Of a stretch of 64,000 nucleotides of DNA, positions 18,266-28,098 are shown in pieces. Every line of letters begins with the position of its first letter. Within the stretch, counting starts at the first letter, position 1. Made by a program: the position numbers and the translations under genes. The stretch is from positions 1-64,000 of the forward strand of contig NZ_NHSQ01000159.1 of the NCBI RefSeq assembly GCF_016653465.1. Reading direction: 5' to 3'. The DNA comes from Thiocystis minor. Lineage in GTDB: Bacteria > Pseudomonadota > Gammaproteobacteria > Chromatiales > Chromatiaceae. Under the pieces are notes generated by a model. The model worked only from the letters and a program-made list of their open reading frames with translations. It was not told the origin of the DNA and searched no databases.

Positions 18266-19330
18266 TCAGGCGTGATACGCAAGGCTCAATTCATGCACCG
18301 CGGCAACCATGGCGCCGGCGTGTTCCGGATTGACGTCCGGCGTAATTCCGTGGCCAAGGTTGAAGACATGCCCTGGACCCTGGCCATAGCTGGCCAGCAC
18401 CCGCGCGACTTCCTCGCGAATCCGCTCCGGGGAAGCGTAGAGGGCGCAGGGATCGAGATTGCCCTGGAGCGCGACCCGATCCCCGACCAGACGACGGGCA
18501 TCCGCCAGATCCGTGGTCCAATCCACCCCGAGCGCGTCGCAGCCGGTGTTGGCCATCTCGCCCAGCCACTGTCCGCCATTCTTGGTAAAGAGGATGACGG
18601 GAACCCTCCGACCCTCGGCCTCGCGGGTCAGACCTGCAATCACTCGCTGCATATAGGCGAGCGAAAAGTCACGATAATTCGCCGGTGCCAACGCGCCGCC
18701 CCAGGTATCGAAGATCATTGTCGCCTGCGCCCCGCGGGCAATCTGCGCATTCAGATAGACCGTCACCGCATCCGCGGTCTTGGCCAGCAAACGATGCAGC
18801 AGATCCGGGCGATCAAACATCATCCCCTTGATCTGCGAAAAAGTCTTCGCGCCACCGCCTTCGACCATATAGGTGGCCAAAGTCCAGGGACTGCCCGAAA
18901 AACCGATCAGCGGCACGCGCCCCTGAAGTTCGCGCCGGATCGTGGAGACCGCATCCATGACGTATTTCAGCTCGTCTTCCGGATCCGGTATCCCGATCCG
19001 ATCGACATCGGCCTCGGATCGGACCGGACGCTCGAAATGCGGTCCCTCGCCCTCCGAGAAATAGAGTCCCAGACCCATGGCGTCGGGCACCGTGAGAATG
19101 TCCGAGAACAGGATGGCAGCATCCAACGGAAAGCGTTCCAGCGGTTGCAGAGTCACCTCACAGGCCAGTTCCGGATTCTTGCAAAGATCCATGAAGCTGC
19201 CGGCCTTCGCGCGGGTCGCACGGTACTCGGGCAGGTAGCGGCCTGCCTGGCGCATCATCCACACCGGAGTGTAATCAACAGGTTCGCGCAGCAGTGCGCG
19301 CAGGAAGGTGTCATTGGTCAGTGATGTCAT
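18266..19330 (-). CDS. hemE: uroporphyrinogen decarboxylase
   Basis: 354 aa; it decarboxylates uroporphyrinogen III to coproporphyrinogen III in tetrapyrrole synthesis. Motifs: [17 protein letters not shown] near residue 25 (substrate arginines), [16 protein letters not shown] with the catalytic aspartate, [18 protein letters not shown], and [20 protein letters not shown] at the end. Its 5' end faces the AT-rich candidate origin region, as in Caulobacter where hemE borders the origin. Confidence 0.97.
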   Translation of the reverse strand: MTSLTNDTFLRALLREPVDYTPVWMMRQAGRYLPEYRATRAKAGSFMDLCKNPELACEVTLQPLERFPLDAAILFSDILTVPDAMGLGLYFSEGEGPHFERPVRSEADVDRIGIPDPEDELKYVMDAVSTIRRELQGRVPLIGFSGSPWTLATYMVEGGGAKTFSQIKGMMFDRPDLLHRLLAKTADAVTVYLNAQIARGAQATMIFDTWGGALAPANYRDFSLAYMQRVIAGLTREAEGRRVPVILFTKNGGQWLGEMANTGCDALGVDWTTDLADARRLVGDRVALQGNLDPCALYASPERIREEVARVLASYGQGPGHVFNLGHGITPDVNPEHAGAMVAAVHELSLAYHA

Positions 19331-19490
19331 GAAGCGTGCCCGAGCAGTGTTTTAGGTTGAATGTCTCGCATGATTCGGCTGGGCATTCTACTACGGGATG
19401 AGCTTCGCGGGATCTCTCCATCCGTAAGCCTGCATCGAACAAAATGTGTTTTTTATGTGCCATCCTACGAAAAACACTCAATTTAATTAT

Positions 19491-19706
19491 ATAAGTTATT
19501 GATAAATAAAATTAAAATAGAAGCTGTTGAAATCTAACAGAGGAACTTGTGGATAATCCGCGAAAAAATCTCCAGGTCAATATTAGACACCTGTTATCCA
19601 CAGCTTCAATAGTCACCGGCGCACCCTTTTTATTTTATACAAGAATTTGATTTTTATTAAATTTTATCCGTTAAAAAGGTTATGCACAGAGCTTATTACT
19701 ACAGTT
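19491..19706 (+). repeat. DnaA-box module, copy A
   Basis: Order of landmarks: ATAAGTTATTGAT (19491-19503), AACTTGTGGATAATC (19544-19558), TTATCCACA (19594-19602), a C-rich to T-rich transition, TTATGCACA (19680-19688) and CTTATTACTACAGTT (19692-19706). Every landmark reappears in copy B, at an offset of 454 bases for the first and 455 for the rest. The third box of this copy has a G in place of C at position 5. Confidence 0.8.
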
Positions 19707-19836
19707 TTATATAAATAAATATTTGATGTTGTATATTTTCGCGCGAACACCCCCCGCACCGCTGTTTGAGCAAGCAGCAGTCCGTACCACTTAACGTGTC
19801 TGCCTCTCGCCATCTCGATGCTGGACTTGATTATCT

Positions 19837-19959
19837 TTAACCGGCGAGGGCATCGCAGACGAACAATTCCTCGCAGGTGTCTTCGCGGAAGGCTACGACT
19901 TGATGATCGTAGATGCCTCTATCTTCCAGTGCACGGATATAAACATAAGTTATTGATTG
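19837..19959 (-). pseudogene. possible remnant of a protein gene between the two modules
   Basis: The 200 bp between the copies are GC-richer. On the minus strand one frame is open from 19959 to a TAA at 19837-19839, about 40 codons, and reads like protein near its end (ALEDRGIYDHQVVAF, then REDTCEELFVCDALAG). It has no start codon and upstream in-frame stop lies inside the AT-rich module. I do not recognise the family. It may be the tail of a decayed gene or chance. Confidence 0.3.
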
Positions 19960-20161
19960 TTAATTGATAAATAATAACCTGACAAAAACCGCTGGAGCAA
20001 CTTGTGGATAATCTGTGCGAAAAAATATCAAGCATTGTTGCGCACTGCTTATCCACCGTTTCAAAAGGTCTCCACGCACCCCTTTTGTTTAATCTAAGCT
20101 TATGTTTTTAAAATAATTTAGATGATAAAAAAGTTTATCCACAACACTTATTACTACAGTT
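19945..20161 (+). repeat. DnaA-box module, copy B
   Basis: Second copy: ATAAGTTATTGAT (19945-19957), AACTTGTGGATAATC (19999-20013), TTATCCACC (20049-20057), TTATCCACA (20135-20143), CTTATTACTACAGTT (20147-20161). Sequence between the landmarks has diverged from copy A while spacing is kept, which suggests selection on box spacing. It lies nearest to uvrD. Confidence 0.8.
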
Positions 20162-20271
20162 ATTTTTACTTAATCTTTTTTTATTAAAGAAAGCAGGCCA
20201 GAACCATCGAATCCCAGATCCAGCGGGATTTTTATCCCGCGATCCACGAATGACGGGTATAAAATGCCTTG

Positions 20272-22443
20272 ATGGACGTTTCCCTTCTGCTCGACTCACT
20301 CAATGCGGCCCAGCGCGAGGCGGTTTCCGCCGAAGCCGGCAATCTGCTCATCCTAGCTGGCGCGGGTTCCGGCAAAACCCGCGTACTGGTGCATCGTATC
20401 GCTTGGTTGATTCAGGTCGAGCAGGTACCGCCCTGGGCGGTACTGGCGGTGACCTTCACCAACAAGGCGGCACGGGAAATGCGCGGGCGCATCGAGGAAA
20501 TGCTCGGAGAACCGGTCGGCGGCATGTGGGTCGGAACCTTTCATGGTCTTGCCCATCGCTTTCTACGCGCGCACTGGCAGGATGCCAAACTGCCCCAGCA
20601 CTTCCAGATTCTGGACGCGGACGATCAGTTCAGGTTGGTCAAACGTATTCTGAAGGCAATGCAACTCGACGAAGCGCGCTGGCCGCCGCGTCAGGTACAG
20701 GGCTTCATCAACAAACAGAAGGACGAAGGTCTGCGGCCCCAGCATCTGGATGCTGGCGGCGATTTTTTCCTGGACAAAATGATCGGCGTCTATCGTGAGT
20801 ACGAGTCGTTGCGTACCCGCGGCGGCCTACTGGATTTCGCGGATCTGCTGCTCTCGGCGCTCGAACTGCTGCGCGAACGACCGGACATTCTGCACCACTA
20901 TCAGGAGCGTTTCCGTCATATCCTGGTCGACGAGTTTCAGGATACCAACGCCATTCAATATGCCTGGCTGCGACTACTCGCGGGGCGCAACGACAACCTT
21001 TTCGCGGTCGGCGACGACGATCAATCCATCTATGGCTGGCGTGGCGCGAAGGTCGAAAATATCCAGTCGTTTCAGCGTGACTATCCCAATACCCGCACGG
21101 TTCGGTTGGAGCAGAATTATCGTTCGACCGGCAACATTCTCGCCGCGGCCAACGCCCTGATCGATCACAATCCGACCCGTCTGGGGAAAAATCTCTGGAC
21201 CGAAGACGGCGCGGGCGAGCCCATCCGCCGCTATACCGCCTTCAACGAGGTGGACGAGGCGCGCTTCGTCATCGAGCGCATCCGCCGTTTCGTCGAGACC
21301 GATGGCTATCGGCGCGACGAGTGCGCGATCCTCTACCGCACCACGGCACAATCGCGGCTGTTCGAGGAATCGCTGATCCAGGCCGGAATCCCCTATCGAG
21401 TCTATGGCGGACTGCGCTTTTTCGAGCGGGCAGAAATCCGTGACGCGCTCGCCTATCTGCGTCTCGTGGCCAACCCGGACGATGACGCCGCCTTCGAGCG
21501 CGTCATCAATACGCCGACCCGCGGCATCGGCGAGCGCACGCTCGATCTGTTGCGTCAGCAGGCACGAGAATCCCGCGTCTCGCTCTGGCGGGCCGCGCTG
21601 GATCTGACCGCCACCGACGCGCTGGGACCGCGGGCGAGCGGTGCGTTGCGTAAATTTATCGCACTGATCCAGGCGCAGACCGCAGACAACGACGGCCGGA
21701 CGCTGGCCGGACTCGCCAGACATCTGATCGATGTCACCGAACTCCCCGCTTTCTATCAAAAAAACAAAGACGGCAAGGGTCAGGATCGGATCGAAAATTT
21801 GGAACAGTTGGTGGAAACGGTCACGCGATTCGAGCGTGAACTGGACGATGAGTCGGGCGATGCGCTCGGCGCCTTCCTCGCCCATGCCGCGCTGGAGGCC
21901 GGCGAGACCCAGGCCGACCGCTCGGAGGACGGCGTTCAACTCATGACCCTGCACAGCGCCAAGGGTCTGGAATTCCCGATCGTCTTTCTGGTGGGCGTCG
22001 AGGAAGGTCTTTTCCCGCACAGTCTTTCGGCCGAGGATCCGGCCCGGCTCGAAGAAGAACGGCGCCTATGCTACGTCGGCATGACCCGCGCCATGAAGCA
22101 GTTATTCGTCACCCATGCCGAGAGCCGCCGTCTCTACGGACGCGAGGACTATCCCGCGCCGTCGCGTTTTCTGCGCGAGATTCCGCCAGAACTGGTGGAA
22201 GAGGTGCGCGGCGGCGGTGTCGCCCGTCGCCCGGCTGCGGTAATCCCGATACGGGGCCAGGCCGGGACGCCGGTCGCCGGCGGCTTTCAACTCGGTCAGC
22301 GCGTTCGGCATCCCAAGTTCGGCGACGGGGTGGTCCTGCAACAGGAGGGTAGCGGTACCAATGCCCGTATCCAGGTTAAATTCCAGGACGTCGGCGCAAA
22401 ATGGCTGGTGCTGGCCTATGCACGCTTGGAGCCTGCGGGATAG
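20272..22443 (+). CDS. uvrD: DNA helicase II (UvrD)
   Basis: 723 aa superfamily 1A 3'-5' helicase for mismatch and nucleotide excision repair. All motifs are visible: AGAGSGKT (Walker A), TFTNKAAREM (Ia), LVDEFQDTN (II), GDDDQSIYGWRGA (III), LEQNYRST (IV), LMTLHSAKGLEFPIVFLVG (V) and CYVGMTRA (VI). The C-terminal HPKFGDGVVLQQEG tudor-like segment marks UvrD rather than Rep. ATG 20272 is preferred over a TTG one codon before. It reads away from the candidate origin. Confidence 0.96.
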   Translation: MDVSLLLDSLNAAQREAVSAEAGNLLILAGAGSGKTRVLVHRIAWLIQVEQVPPWAVLAVTFTNKAAREMRGRIEEMLGEPVGGMWVGTFHGLAHRFLRAHWQDAKLPQHFQILDADDQFRLVKRILKAMQLDEARWPPRQVQGFINKQKDEGLRPQHLDAGGDFFLDKMIGVYREYESLRTRGGLLDFADLLLSALELLRERPDILHHYQERFRHILVDEFQDTNAIQYAWLRLLAGRNDNLFAVGDDDQSIYGWRGAKVENIQSFQRDYPNTRTVRLEQNYRSTGNILAAANALIDHNPTRLGKNLWTEDGAGEPIRRYTAFNEVDEARFVIERIRRFVETDGYRRDECAILYRTTAQSRLFEESLIQAGIPYRVYGGLRFFERAEIRDALAYLRLVANPDDDAAFERVINTPTRGIGERTLDLLRQQARESRVSLWRAALDLTATDALGPRASGALRKFIALIQAQTADNDGRTLAGLARHLIDVTELPAFYQKNKDGKGQDRIENLEQLVETVTRFERELDDESGDALGAFLAHAALEAGETQADRSEDGVQLMTLHSAKGLEFPIVFLVGVEEGLFPHSLSAEDPARLEEERRLCYVGMTRAMKQLFVTHAESRRLYGREDYPAPSRFLREIPPELVEEVRGGGVARRPAAVIPIRGQAGTPVAGGFQLGQRVRHPKFGDGVVLQQEGSGTNARIQVKFQDVGAKWLVLAYARLEPAG

Positions 22444-22526
22444 ACGCGATTGAATCGGGCTGGGGTAACCGGCCAATCCGCCCTACAATAGATCGGATCA
22501 TCACAACCCTGCGACACCCGCCTATC

Positions 22527-23741
22527 ATGTCCGACACCGAAAACTTCGAAGATCTGCTCAAACAATTCGACCAAGCTCACCCGCAAACTCAGAAGGGCGA
22601 GCCGGCCATCGGCGACAAGGTGAGCGGCACCCTGGTCGCGATCGGCGAGGACTATGCCTTTGTCGATCTGGGCGCTAAGTCCGAGGGACGCCTGGAAATC
22701 GCGGTCCTCAAGGACGCCGAGGGGCAGCTCAAGCATGCCGTGGGCGACATCATCGAGACCCTGGTGACCGGCAAGGACGAGGACAGCGGCATGCTGCTGC
22801 TCGGCAGCCAGCAGGGCCATCGTTATCATGGCGTCGAAGAGGTGGAACACGCCTACCGTCAGGGCCTGCCGGTGCAGGGTCAGGTGAGCGCCGCCGTCAA
22901 GGGCGGGGTCGAGGTCCAGGTGGCCGGGATCCGGGCCTTTTGTCCGGCCTCGCAGATTGATATCCGCTTTATCGAAGATCTGTCGGAGTTCGTCGGCCAG
23001 CGTTTCGATTTTCGGATCACGAAATTCGAGGGCGGTCGTCGGCCTAATCTGGTGGTCTCGCGCCGCGCCATTCTCGAAGAAGAGCAGCGTCTCCAGGCCG
23101 AGCAGACTCGCGCCCAGCTCACGGAAGGCGCCGTTCTGACCGGTACGGTGACGTCGCTCAAGGACTATGGCGCTTTCGTCGACATCGGCGGTCTGGAGGG
23201 CATGATCCACATCAGCCAACTCGCCTTCGGTCATGTCAAGCACCCGAAGGAGGTGTTGCAGGTTGGTCAGAAGGTCGAGGTGAGCGTGCTACGGATCGAT
23301 CCGCCGGGCGAGAAAAACAAGTGCGAAAAAATCGCGCTTTCGATCCGCGCCCTCGGTCGCGATCCCTGGCAGGACGCGCTCGACAGTTTTCCGGTGGGGA
23401 CTCGTGTCAGCGGCACGGTGTCGCGTCTTCAACCCTTCGGCGTCTTCGTCGAGCTGGCCCCTGGAATCGACGGACTGGTGCATATCAGCGAGTTGGGCGC
23501 CGGTCGGCGCATCAATCACCCGAGCGAGGTCGTCAATCCAGGCGACCAAGTCGAGGCGACCGTGCTGGGGGTGGATCTTGAGCGCCGCCGGATCAGTCTT
23601 TCCCTGGATGAAAAACGTCAGGCCGACGAGATTCCAGACGCGCGTACTTTCGCCTCGACTCAGGCGTCGGCCAAGGCACCCGAAAACCCCCTGGGCAGTT
23701 TTGGCGAACTCCTGAAGGCAAGCATGAACAAAGGTCGTTGA
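22527..23741 (+). CDS. S1 RNA-binding domain protein (ribosomal protein S1-like)
   Basis: 404 aa with four S1 repeats: near residues 26-95 (GDKVSGTLVAIGEDYAFVDLG), 110-180 (GLPVQGQVSAAVKGGVEVQV), 200-275 (GAVLTGTVTSLKDYGAFVDIGGLEGMIHISQL) and 290-365 (GTRVSGTVSRLQPFGVFVELAPGIDGLVHISEL). It is shorter than the 550-aa ribosomal S1 and is probably a paralogue acting on mRNA or ribosomes. ATG 22527 is chosen at the start of the conserved acidic N-terminus. It follows uvrD by 83 bp. Confidence 0.88.
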   Translation: MSDTENFEDLLKQFDQAHPQTQKGEPAIGDKVSGTLVAIGEDYAFVDLGAKSEGRLEIAVLKDAEGQLKHAVGDIIETLVTGKDEDSGMLLLGSQQGHRYHGVEEVEHAYRQGLPVQGQVSAAVKGGVEVQVAGIRAFCPASQIDIRFIEDLSEFVGQRFDFRITKFEGGRRPNLVVSRRAILEEEQRLQAEQTRAQLTEGAVLTGTVTSLKDYGAFVDIGGLEGMIHISQLAFGHVKHPKEVLQVGQKVEVSVLRIDPPGEKNKCEKIALSIRALGRDPWQDALDSFPVGTRVSGTVSRLQPFGVFVELAPGIDGLVHISELGAGRRINHPSEVVNPGDQVEATVLGVDLERRRISLSLDEKRQADEIPDARTFASTQASAKAPENPLGSFGELLKASMNKGR

Positions 23742-23744
23742 GCG

Positions 23745-24974
23745 ATGCGGGTTTGCTGGATGCGAGAGGACGCGACCGGAATCCCGGGCGCTATCGAGCC
23801 GCCGCCGCTCGCGCTCTATATCCACACCCCCTGGTGTGTCCGCAAGTGTCCCTATTGCGATTTTAATTCGCACGCCGCCGATCGATCGCCGCCCTTCGAT
23901 CGCTATGTTGACCAACTGCTGGCCGATCTGGACATGGAACTCCGCGAGCCGGCGGCGCAACGTCCGCTCTCGTCCATTTTCATCGGCGGCGGGACGCCAA
24001 GTCTCTTTCCCGGTCCCGCGATCCGGACGTTATTGGATGGTATCCGCGCACGCGCGCGGCTGGCGCCCGAGATCGAGATTACCCTGGAGGCCAATCCAGG
24101 GGCGGCGGATGCGCACCGATTTGGTGCCTATCGCGTGGCGGGCGTCAACCGTCTGTCGATCGGCGTGCAAAGTCTGTCGGATCGCCAGTTGGCGCGACTG
24201 GGTCGGATCCACCGTGCCGCCGAAGCGCGGGCCGCGGTCGCGGCGGCGCGGACCGCCGGTTTCGATAATCTCAACCTGGACATGATGTTCGCGTTGCCCG
24301 ACCAGACTCTATCCGAAGCCGCGGCCGACTTGGATGCCTTGATCGAAGTCGAACCGGAGCATGTCTCCTACTATCAGTTGACGCTGGAACCGAAGACCGA
24401 CTTTTATGCCCATCCGCCTGCCCTTCCCGATGGCGATCTGGCGGCGGATCTGGCCGCCCAGGGGCTGGAACGTCTGTCCCAGGCCGGATATCCTCAATAC
24501 GAGGTGTCCGCGTATTCCCGCGCCCAGCGGCAATGCCGGCATAATCTCAACTACTGGCGCTTTGGCGACTATCTCGGGATCGGCGCCGGTGCTCATGGTA
24601 AACTCACGGTGTCGACCGAGGAGAGCGGCGGCTGGCGTATCCGGCGATCCGTCAAGGATCCTCGCCCGCGGAACTACCTTGAGGCGACTTCCGAGTTACT
24701 GCTCGGAAGTCGGTCCGAGTTGACCGAACAAGACGGCGTGTGCGAGTTTGCCTTGAACGCGATGCGACTCACCCAAGGCTTCGAGCCTGGGCTGTTCAGC
24801 CAGACCACGGGGCAGCCGATCGCGCGCATCGCGGATCGTTTGGAGCGCGCGGCGGCGGATGGGTTGCTGATCTTGAGCACGGACCGGATTCGGCCCACGA
24901 GGTTGGGCCGCGATTTCCTCGACGATCTGGTGAGCCGATTTCTGTTCCACGACTCTCAAGCCGATGCGGGATAA
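23745..24974 (+). CDS. hemW: HemW radical SAM protein (putative heme chaperone)
   Basis: 409 aa. The radical-SAM cluster motif [17 protein letters not shown] carries the three cysteines plus the extra one of the HemN/HemW group. [13 protein letters not shown] and [22 protein letters not shown] are family signatures. The N-terminal substrate residues of true HemN are absent, so heme trafficking (HemW) is more likely than coproporphyrinogen oxidation. It begins three bases after the S1 gene; MREDATG at 23760 is an alternative start. Confidence 0.92.
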   Translation: MRVCWMREDATGIPGAIEPPPLALYIHTPWCVRKCPYCDFNSHAADRSPPFDRYVDQLLADLDMELREPAAQRPLSSIFIGGGTPSLFPGPAIRTLLDGIRARARLAPEIEITLEANPGAADAHRFGAYRVAGVNRLSIGVQSLSDRQLARLGRIHRAAEARAAVAAARTAGFDNLNLDMMFALPDQTLSEAAADLDALIEVEPEHVSYYQLTLEPKTDFYAHPPALPDGDLAADLAAQGLERLSQAGYPQYEVSAYSRAQRQCRHNLNYWRFGDYLGIGAGAHGKLTVSTEESGGWRIRRSVKDPRPRNYLEATSELLLGSRSELTEQDGVCEFALNAMRLTQGFEPGLFSQTTGQPIARIADRLERAAADGLLILSTDRIRPTRLGRDFLDDLVSRFLFHDSQADAG

Positions 24975-25171
24975 GTTCCGCCGGCATGCGCTTTTCGCCT
25001 ACACTGCCGATCACGCCCAAGCCCCCTGTCGTTTTCGATAAAGGCATGGCATCGGCTGAAAAGGTGTTTTTTGCTCGGGACGCGGTCGTCAAGTTGCAGC
25101 CTGGCAACCTCAATGGTAACCTCGCCCGTTTTCCTAGAATTCTAAAGCCCGAGCTGGGCAAAAAGGTCATC

Positions 25172-25372
25172 ATGAAAGAAGGAATCCACCCGGAATACAC
25201 CGATGTCAAGGTGGTATGCAGCTGCGGCAACGAATTTACGACGCGCTCCACCAAGGGGAAAGACATGCATGTGGAGGTTTGCTCCGCCTGCCATCCCTTT
25301 TATACCGGCAAGCAGAAAGTCCTGGATACCGCTGGGCGCGTTGACAAATTCCGCCGCAAGTATTCGCGCTGA
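25172..25372 (+). CDS. rpmE: 50S ribosomal protein L31 (zinc-binding type)
   Basis: 66 aa from ATG 25172, the length of L31. [18 protein letters not shown] is the standard N-terminus. Cysteines in VCSCGNEF and [14 protein letters not shown] form the C+ zinc ribbon. The longer frame upstream overlaps hemW and is not real. In Pseudomonas rpmE also lies close to the pilM-Q region. Confidence 0.96.
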   Translation: MKEGIHPEYTDVKVVCSCGNEFTTRSTKGKDMHVEVCSACHPFYTGKQKVLDTAGRVDKFRRKYSR

Positions 25373-25650
25373 AATCTCCCGCGCGGAGAGTTGTACTCGG
25401 CGCTTTGTCCGTCCGACGAGTGCTCCGCGCGTCCTCCCTGGGACTCATGAGACCCTGCTTGAGCCAGGCCGTGCGATCCCAATCCCTCTATTTCGATCTC
25501 TATAAGCCGCATTCGGCGCGGGATGCGCCATTTCGAGCGATGATCAAGGTTACCATCAATACTGCCCGGGCGGACTTAGCCAAGCGGCCTCTCGCGTGGC
25601 CGCATCCTGTTAAAGCCCCGGGTACCGCATGGAAACCACCGATCTCTGAC

Positions 25651-25669
25651 AGGAGGTAAAACGAACTTG
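25651..25669 (+). promoter_or_regulatory. AGGAGG ribosome binding site and TTG start of mdh
   Basis: AGGAGG (25651-25656) is ten bases before TTG (25667-25669). The coded sequence [14 protein letters not shown] matches the family N-terminus exactly, so the rare start is well supported. It may tune translation. Confidence 0.8.
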
Positions 25670-26647
25670 AAAAAAGTTGCCATCATTGGTGCCGGACGCG
25701 TGGGCGAGACAACCGCTCAAATTTTAGCGGAGAAAGAACTCTGCCGCGAAATCGCATTGTTCGACGTGCGCAAGGATGTGCCGGAGGGAGTTGCGCTCGA
25801 CATTCTGCAGACAGCCCCTTTTTTCGGGTTCGACTGTGCCCTCGAAGGAAGCAACGATCCGCGCATTATTCGAAATTCAGAATTGGTGATCGTCACCGCT
25901 GGCTTGCCGCGCCAACCCGGAATGTCGCGCGCCGACGTGCTGAAAAGCAATGTCGTCGTTATCGATGAAGTCACCGACCACATCATGGCGTATGCTCCGG
26001 ATGCCATGATTCTCATCGTTTCCAATCCGGTCGATACACTCACCTATCGAGTGGCTCAACGCACCGGTTGGGAGCGCGGTCGTGTCTTCGGTCAGGCTGG
26101 CGTGCTCGATGCCTCGCGCATGGCGAGTTTCCTCGCACAGGAAACGGGTTTTTCGGCCCTGGATATCACCACGATCGTGATGGGCGGTCATGGCGACACC
26201 ATGGTGCCCGTCACTCGGTTTTGCACCATCAATGGGATTCCGATCTCGCATTTTCTGTCGGAGGAGCGTATCGAGGCAATCGTCGACCGCACCCGCGGGG
26301 GGGGCGCCGAGATCCTCTCGTTACGCAAAAATTCCACTGCCTACGACGCCCCTGGCGCGGCGGTAGCTACCATGGTTGACGCCGTCGCCAACAATCGGCG
26401 GAGGCTGCTGTCCTGTGTCGCCGTGCTCGAGGGCGAATATGGCGAAACCGATATCGCCATGGGTGTACCCTGCATCATTGGCGAAAAGGGGATCGATTCG
26501 ATCGTCGAACTGGAGTTGAATCTGCGTGAACGGGCTGATTTCCTCCGTTCTGCCGCCGCCGTGCGCTCTGAAATCGAGAGTCTGGACGCTAACCAGAAAC
26601 CCCATGGCTCGCTTTTTCATCGCATCCAAGCTAACGCGGGCACATAA
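25667..26647 (+). CDS. mdh: malate dehydrogenase, LDH-like type
   Basis: 326 aa, NAD-dependent. The start is a TTG at 25667, with a perfect AGGAGG at 25651-25656 ten bases ahead and no suitable ATG. Motifs: [15 protein letters not shown] (NAD loop), [17 protein letters not shown] (substrate arginines), SNPVDTLTY, and [16 protein letters not shown] with the catalytic histidine. Insertion of an arginine in the mobile loop points to malate rather than lactate. The 294-bp gap upstream to rpmE shows only weak hairpins. With gltA next, it is a two-gene TCA cycle cluster. Confidence 0.93.
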   Translation: MKKVAIIGAGRVGETTAQILAEKELCREIALFDVRKDVPEGVALDILQTAPFFGFDCALEGSNDPRIIRNSELVIVTAGLPRQPGMSRADVLKSNVVVIDEVTDHIMAYAPDAMILIVSNPVDTLTYRVAQRTGWERGRVFGQAGVLDASRMASFLAQETGFSALDITTIVMGGHGDTMVPVTRFCTINGIPISHFLSEERIEAIVDRTRGGGAEILSLRKNSTAYDAPGAAVATMVDAVANNRRRLLSCVAVLEGEYGETDIAMGVPCIIGEKGIDSIVELELNLRERADFLRSAAAVRSEIESLDANQKPHGSLFHRIQANAGT

Positions 26648-26802
26648 AATGCCTTATCTTTACCCGAGTGGGCGTGAGATGGGGAACGTTGGCGTCAAGA
26701 CGTTCACGCAAAGGTGTCAAGTCGGCGTCCCCCGTCTCGCATCTCAACACTGACTGCCTTGAAGGTGATGGCACCCCAGGCGGCATGGCCAGGAGCGAGC
26801 GT

Positions 26803-28098
26803 ATGGCGAACGAAACCATCACCATTACCAATAACGCCACCGGGGAGAGCTTCGAGTTCCCCCTGAAACAAGGGACCATCGGACCTTCCGCGGCTGACAT
26901 TACATCCCTCTACAAGGAAGCGGGGATTTTCACCTTTGATCCTGGATTTATGTCCACGGCAAGTTGCCATAGTGCGATCACCTTTATTGATGGCGAAAAG
27001 GGCGTCCTGCTGTATCGCGGTTATCCGATCGAACAACTGGCGACCAAGGCGAGCTTTCTGGAGGTCGTCTATCTGCTGCTCTATGGCGAGTTGCCCAACG
27101 AGAAATCCCTGGTCGGTTTCGAGAAGATGGTCAGCCGCCACACCATGCTGAATGAGAACCTGAAAAATTTTCTCGACGGGTTCCATTATGACGCCCACCC
27201 CATGTCGATCCTGATCGGGGTGGTTGGTTCGCTCTCCGCCTTCTACCATGATTCACTGAGCGTCAACGAATACCATGATCGCGAGATTTCGGCCCATCGT
27301 CTGATCGCCAAGCTTCCCACCATTGCCGCCGCCGCCTACAAGCACAGCATCGGCGAACCCATCATGTACCCGCGCAACGATCTACGTTTCTGCGCGAACT
27401 TCCTGTACATGATGTTCGCCACCCCCTGCGAGGACTATAAACCGCGCCTGGTTGCCGAGAAGGCATTGAATCTCCTGTTTATCCTGCACGCCGATCACGA
27501 ACAGAACGCCAGCACCTCGACCGTGCGTCTGGCGGGCAGTTCGGGGGCCAATCCCTTCGCCTGTCTCGCCGCGGGTATTGCCTCGCTCTGGGGGCCGGCG
27601 CATGGCGGTGCCAATGAAGCCGTGCTCGACATGCTGCTGGAGATCGGCAGTGTCGACAATGTCCAGCGCTATATCGAGAAGGCCAAGGACAAGGACGATC
27701 CTTTCCGCCTGATGGGATTCGGTCACCGCGTCTATAAAAACTACGACCCGCGCGCCAAGATCATCCGCGAGGTCTGTCATCAGGTACTCGAAGAACTCGC
27801 CGAGGCGAATAATCCGCTGTTCGATCTAGCGATGAAGCTGGAGGATATCGCGCTCAACGACGAGTATTTCGTCGAGCGCAAGCTGTATCCGAATGTGGAC
27901 TTCTATTCCGGCATCATTTATCAGGCGCTCGGCATCCCGCGCAACATGTTCACCGTCATGTTCGCGATCGCGCGCACCGTTGGCTGGGTTTCTCACTGGA
28001 TGGAAATGATGTCCGATTCAAGTAATCGGATCGGCCGGCCCAGACAGATCTATTGCGGGCCAAGTCAACGGGATTATTTGCCGATCTCGCGACGTTAA
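26803..28098 (+). CDS. gltA: citrate synthase
   Basis: 431 aa, type II hexameric citrate synthase. ATG 26803 has AGGAG 12 bases upstream; the frame extends 45 codons further with no family similarity. Motifs: [33 protein letters not shown] at the N-terminus region, [14 protein letters not shown] and [13 protein letters not shown] with catalytic histidines, and [15 protein letters not shown] with the substrate site. The 3' end overlaps the convergent gene by 4 bp, so no terminator can lie between. Confidence 0.96.
   Translation: MANETITITNNATGESFEFPLKQGTIGPSAADITSLYKEAGIFTFDPGFMSTASCHSAITFIDGEKGVLLYRGYPIEQLATKASFLEVVYLLLYGELPNEKSLVGFEKMVSRHTMLNENLKNFLDGFHYDAHPMSILIGVVGSLSAFYHDSLSVNEYHDREISAHRLIAKLPTIAAAAYKHSIGEPIMYPRNDLRFCANFLYMMFATPCEDYKPRLVAEKALNLLFILHADHEQNASTSTVRLAGSSGANPFACLAAGIASLWGPAHGGANEAVLDMLLEIGSVDNVQRYIEKAKDKDDPFRLMGFGHRVYKNYDPRAKIIREVCHQVLEELAEANNPLFDLAMKLEDIALNDEYFVERKLYPNVDFYSGIIYQALGIPRNMFTVMFAIARTVGWVSHWMEMMSDSSNRIGRPRQIYCGPSQRDYLPISRR

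Larger units (their letters stand above)
19491..20161. other. candidate chromosomal replication origin (duplicated DnaA-box cluster)
   Basis: The 941-bp gap between hemE and uvrD (19331-20271) is strikingly AT-rich against a GC-rich background. It has six DnaA-box-like nonamers: TGTGGATAA at 19548-19556 and 20003-20011 (reverse of TTATCCACA), TTATCCACA at 19594-19602, TTATCCACC at 20049-20057, TTATGCACA at 19680-19688, TTATCCACA at 20135-20143. The second three repeat the first three with an identical 455-bp offset. AT-rich stretches without G or C for long runs (about 19480-19525 and 20160-20185) could serve as unwinding elements. Genes on both sides point away. Origin function is an inference; dnaA is not in the window. 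Confidence 0.6.

Noticed and set aside
23745-24974. HemN (oxygen-independent coproporphyrinogen oxidase) assignment
   Set aside because: It lacks the longer HemN N-terminus and is typical in length and motif of HemW.
25405-25659. 84-aa ORF in the rpmE-mdh gap
   Set aside because: No binding site, mixed composition and no recognisable family. It overlaps the mdh ribosome binding site.
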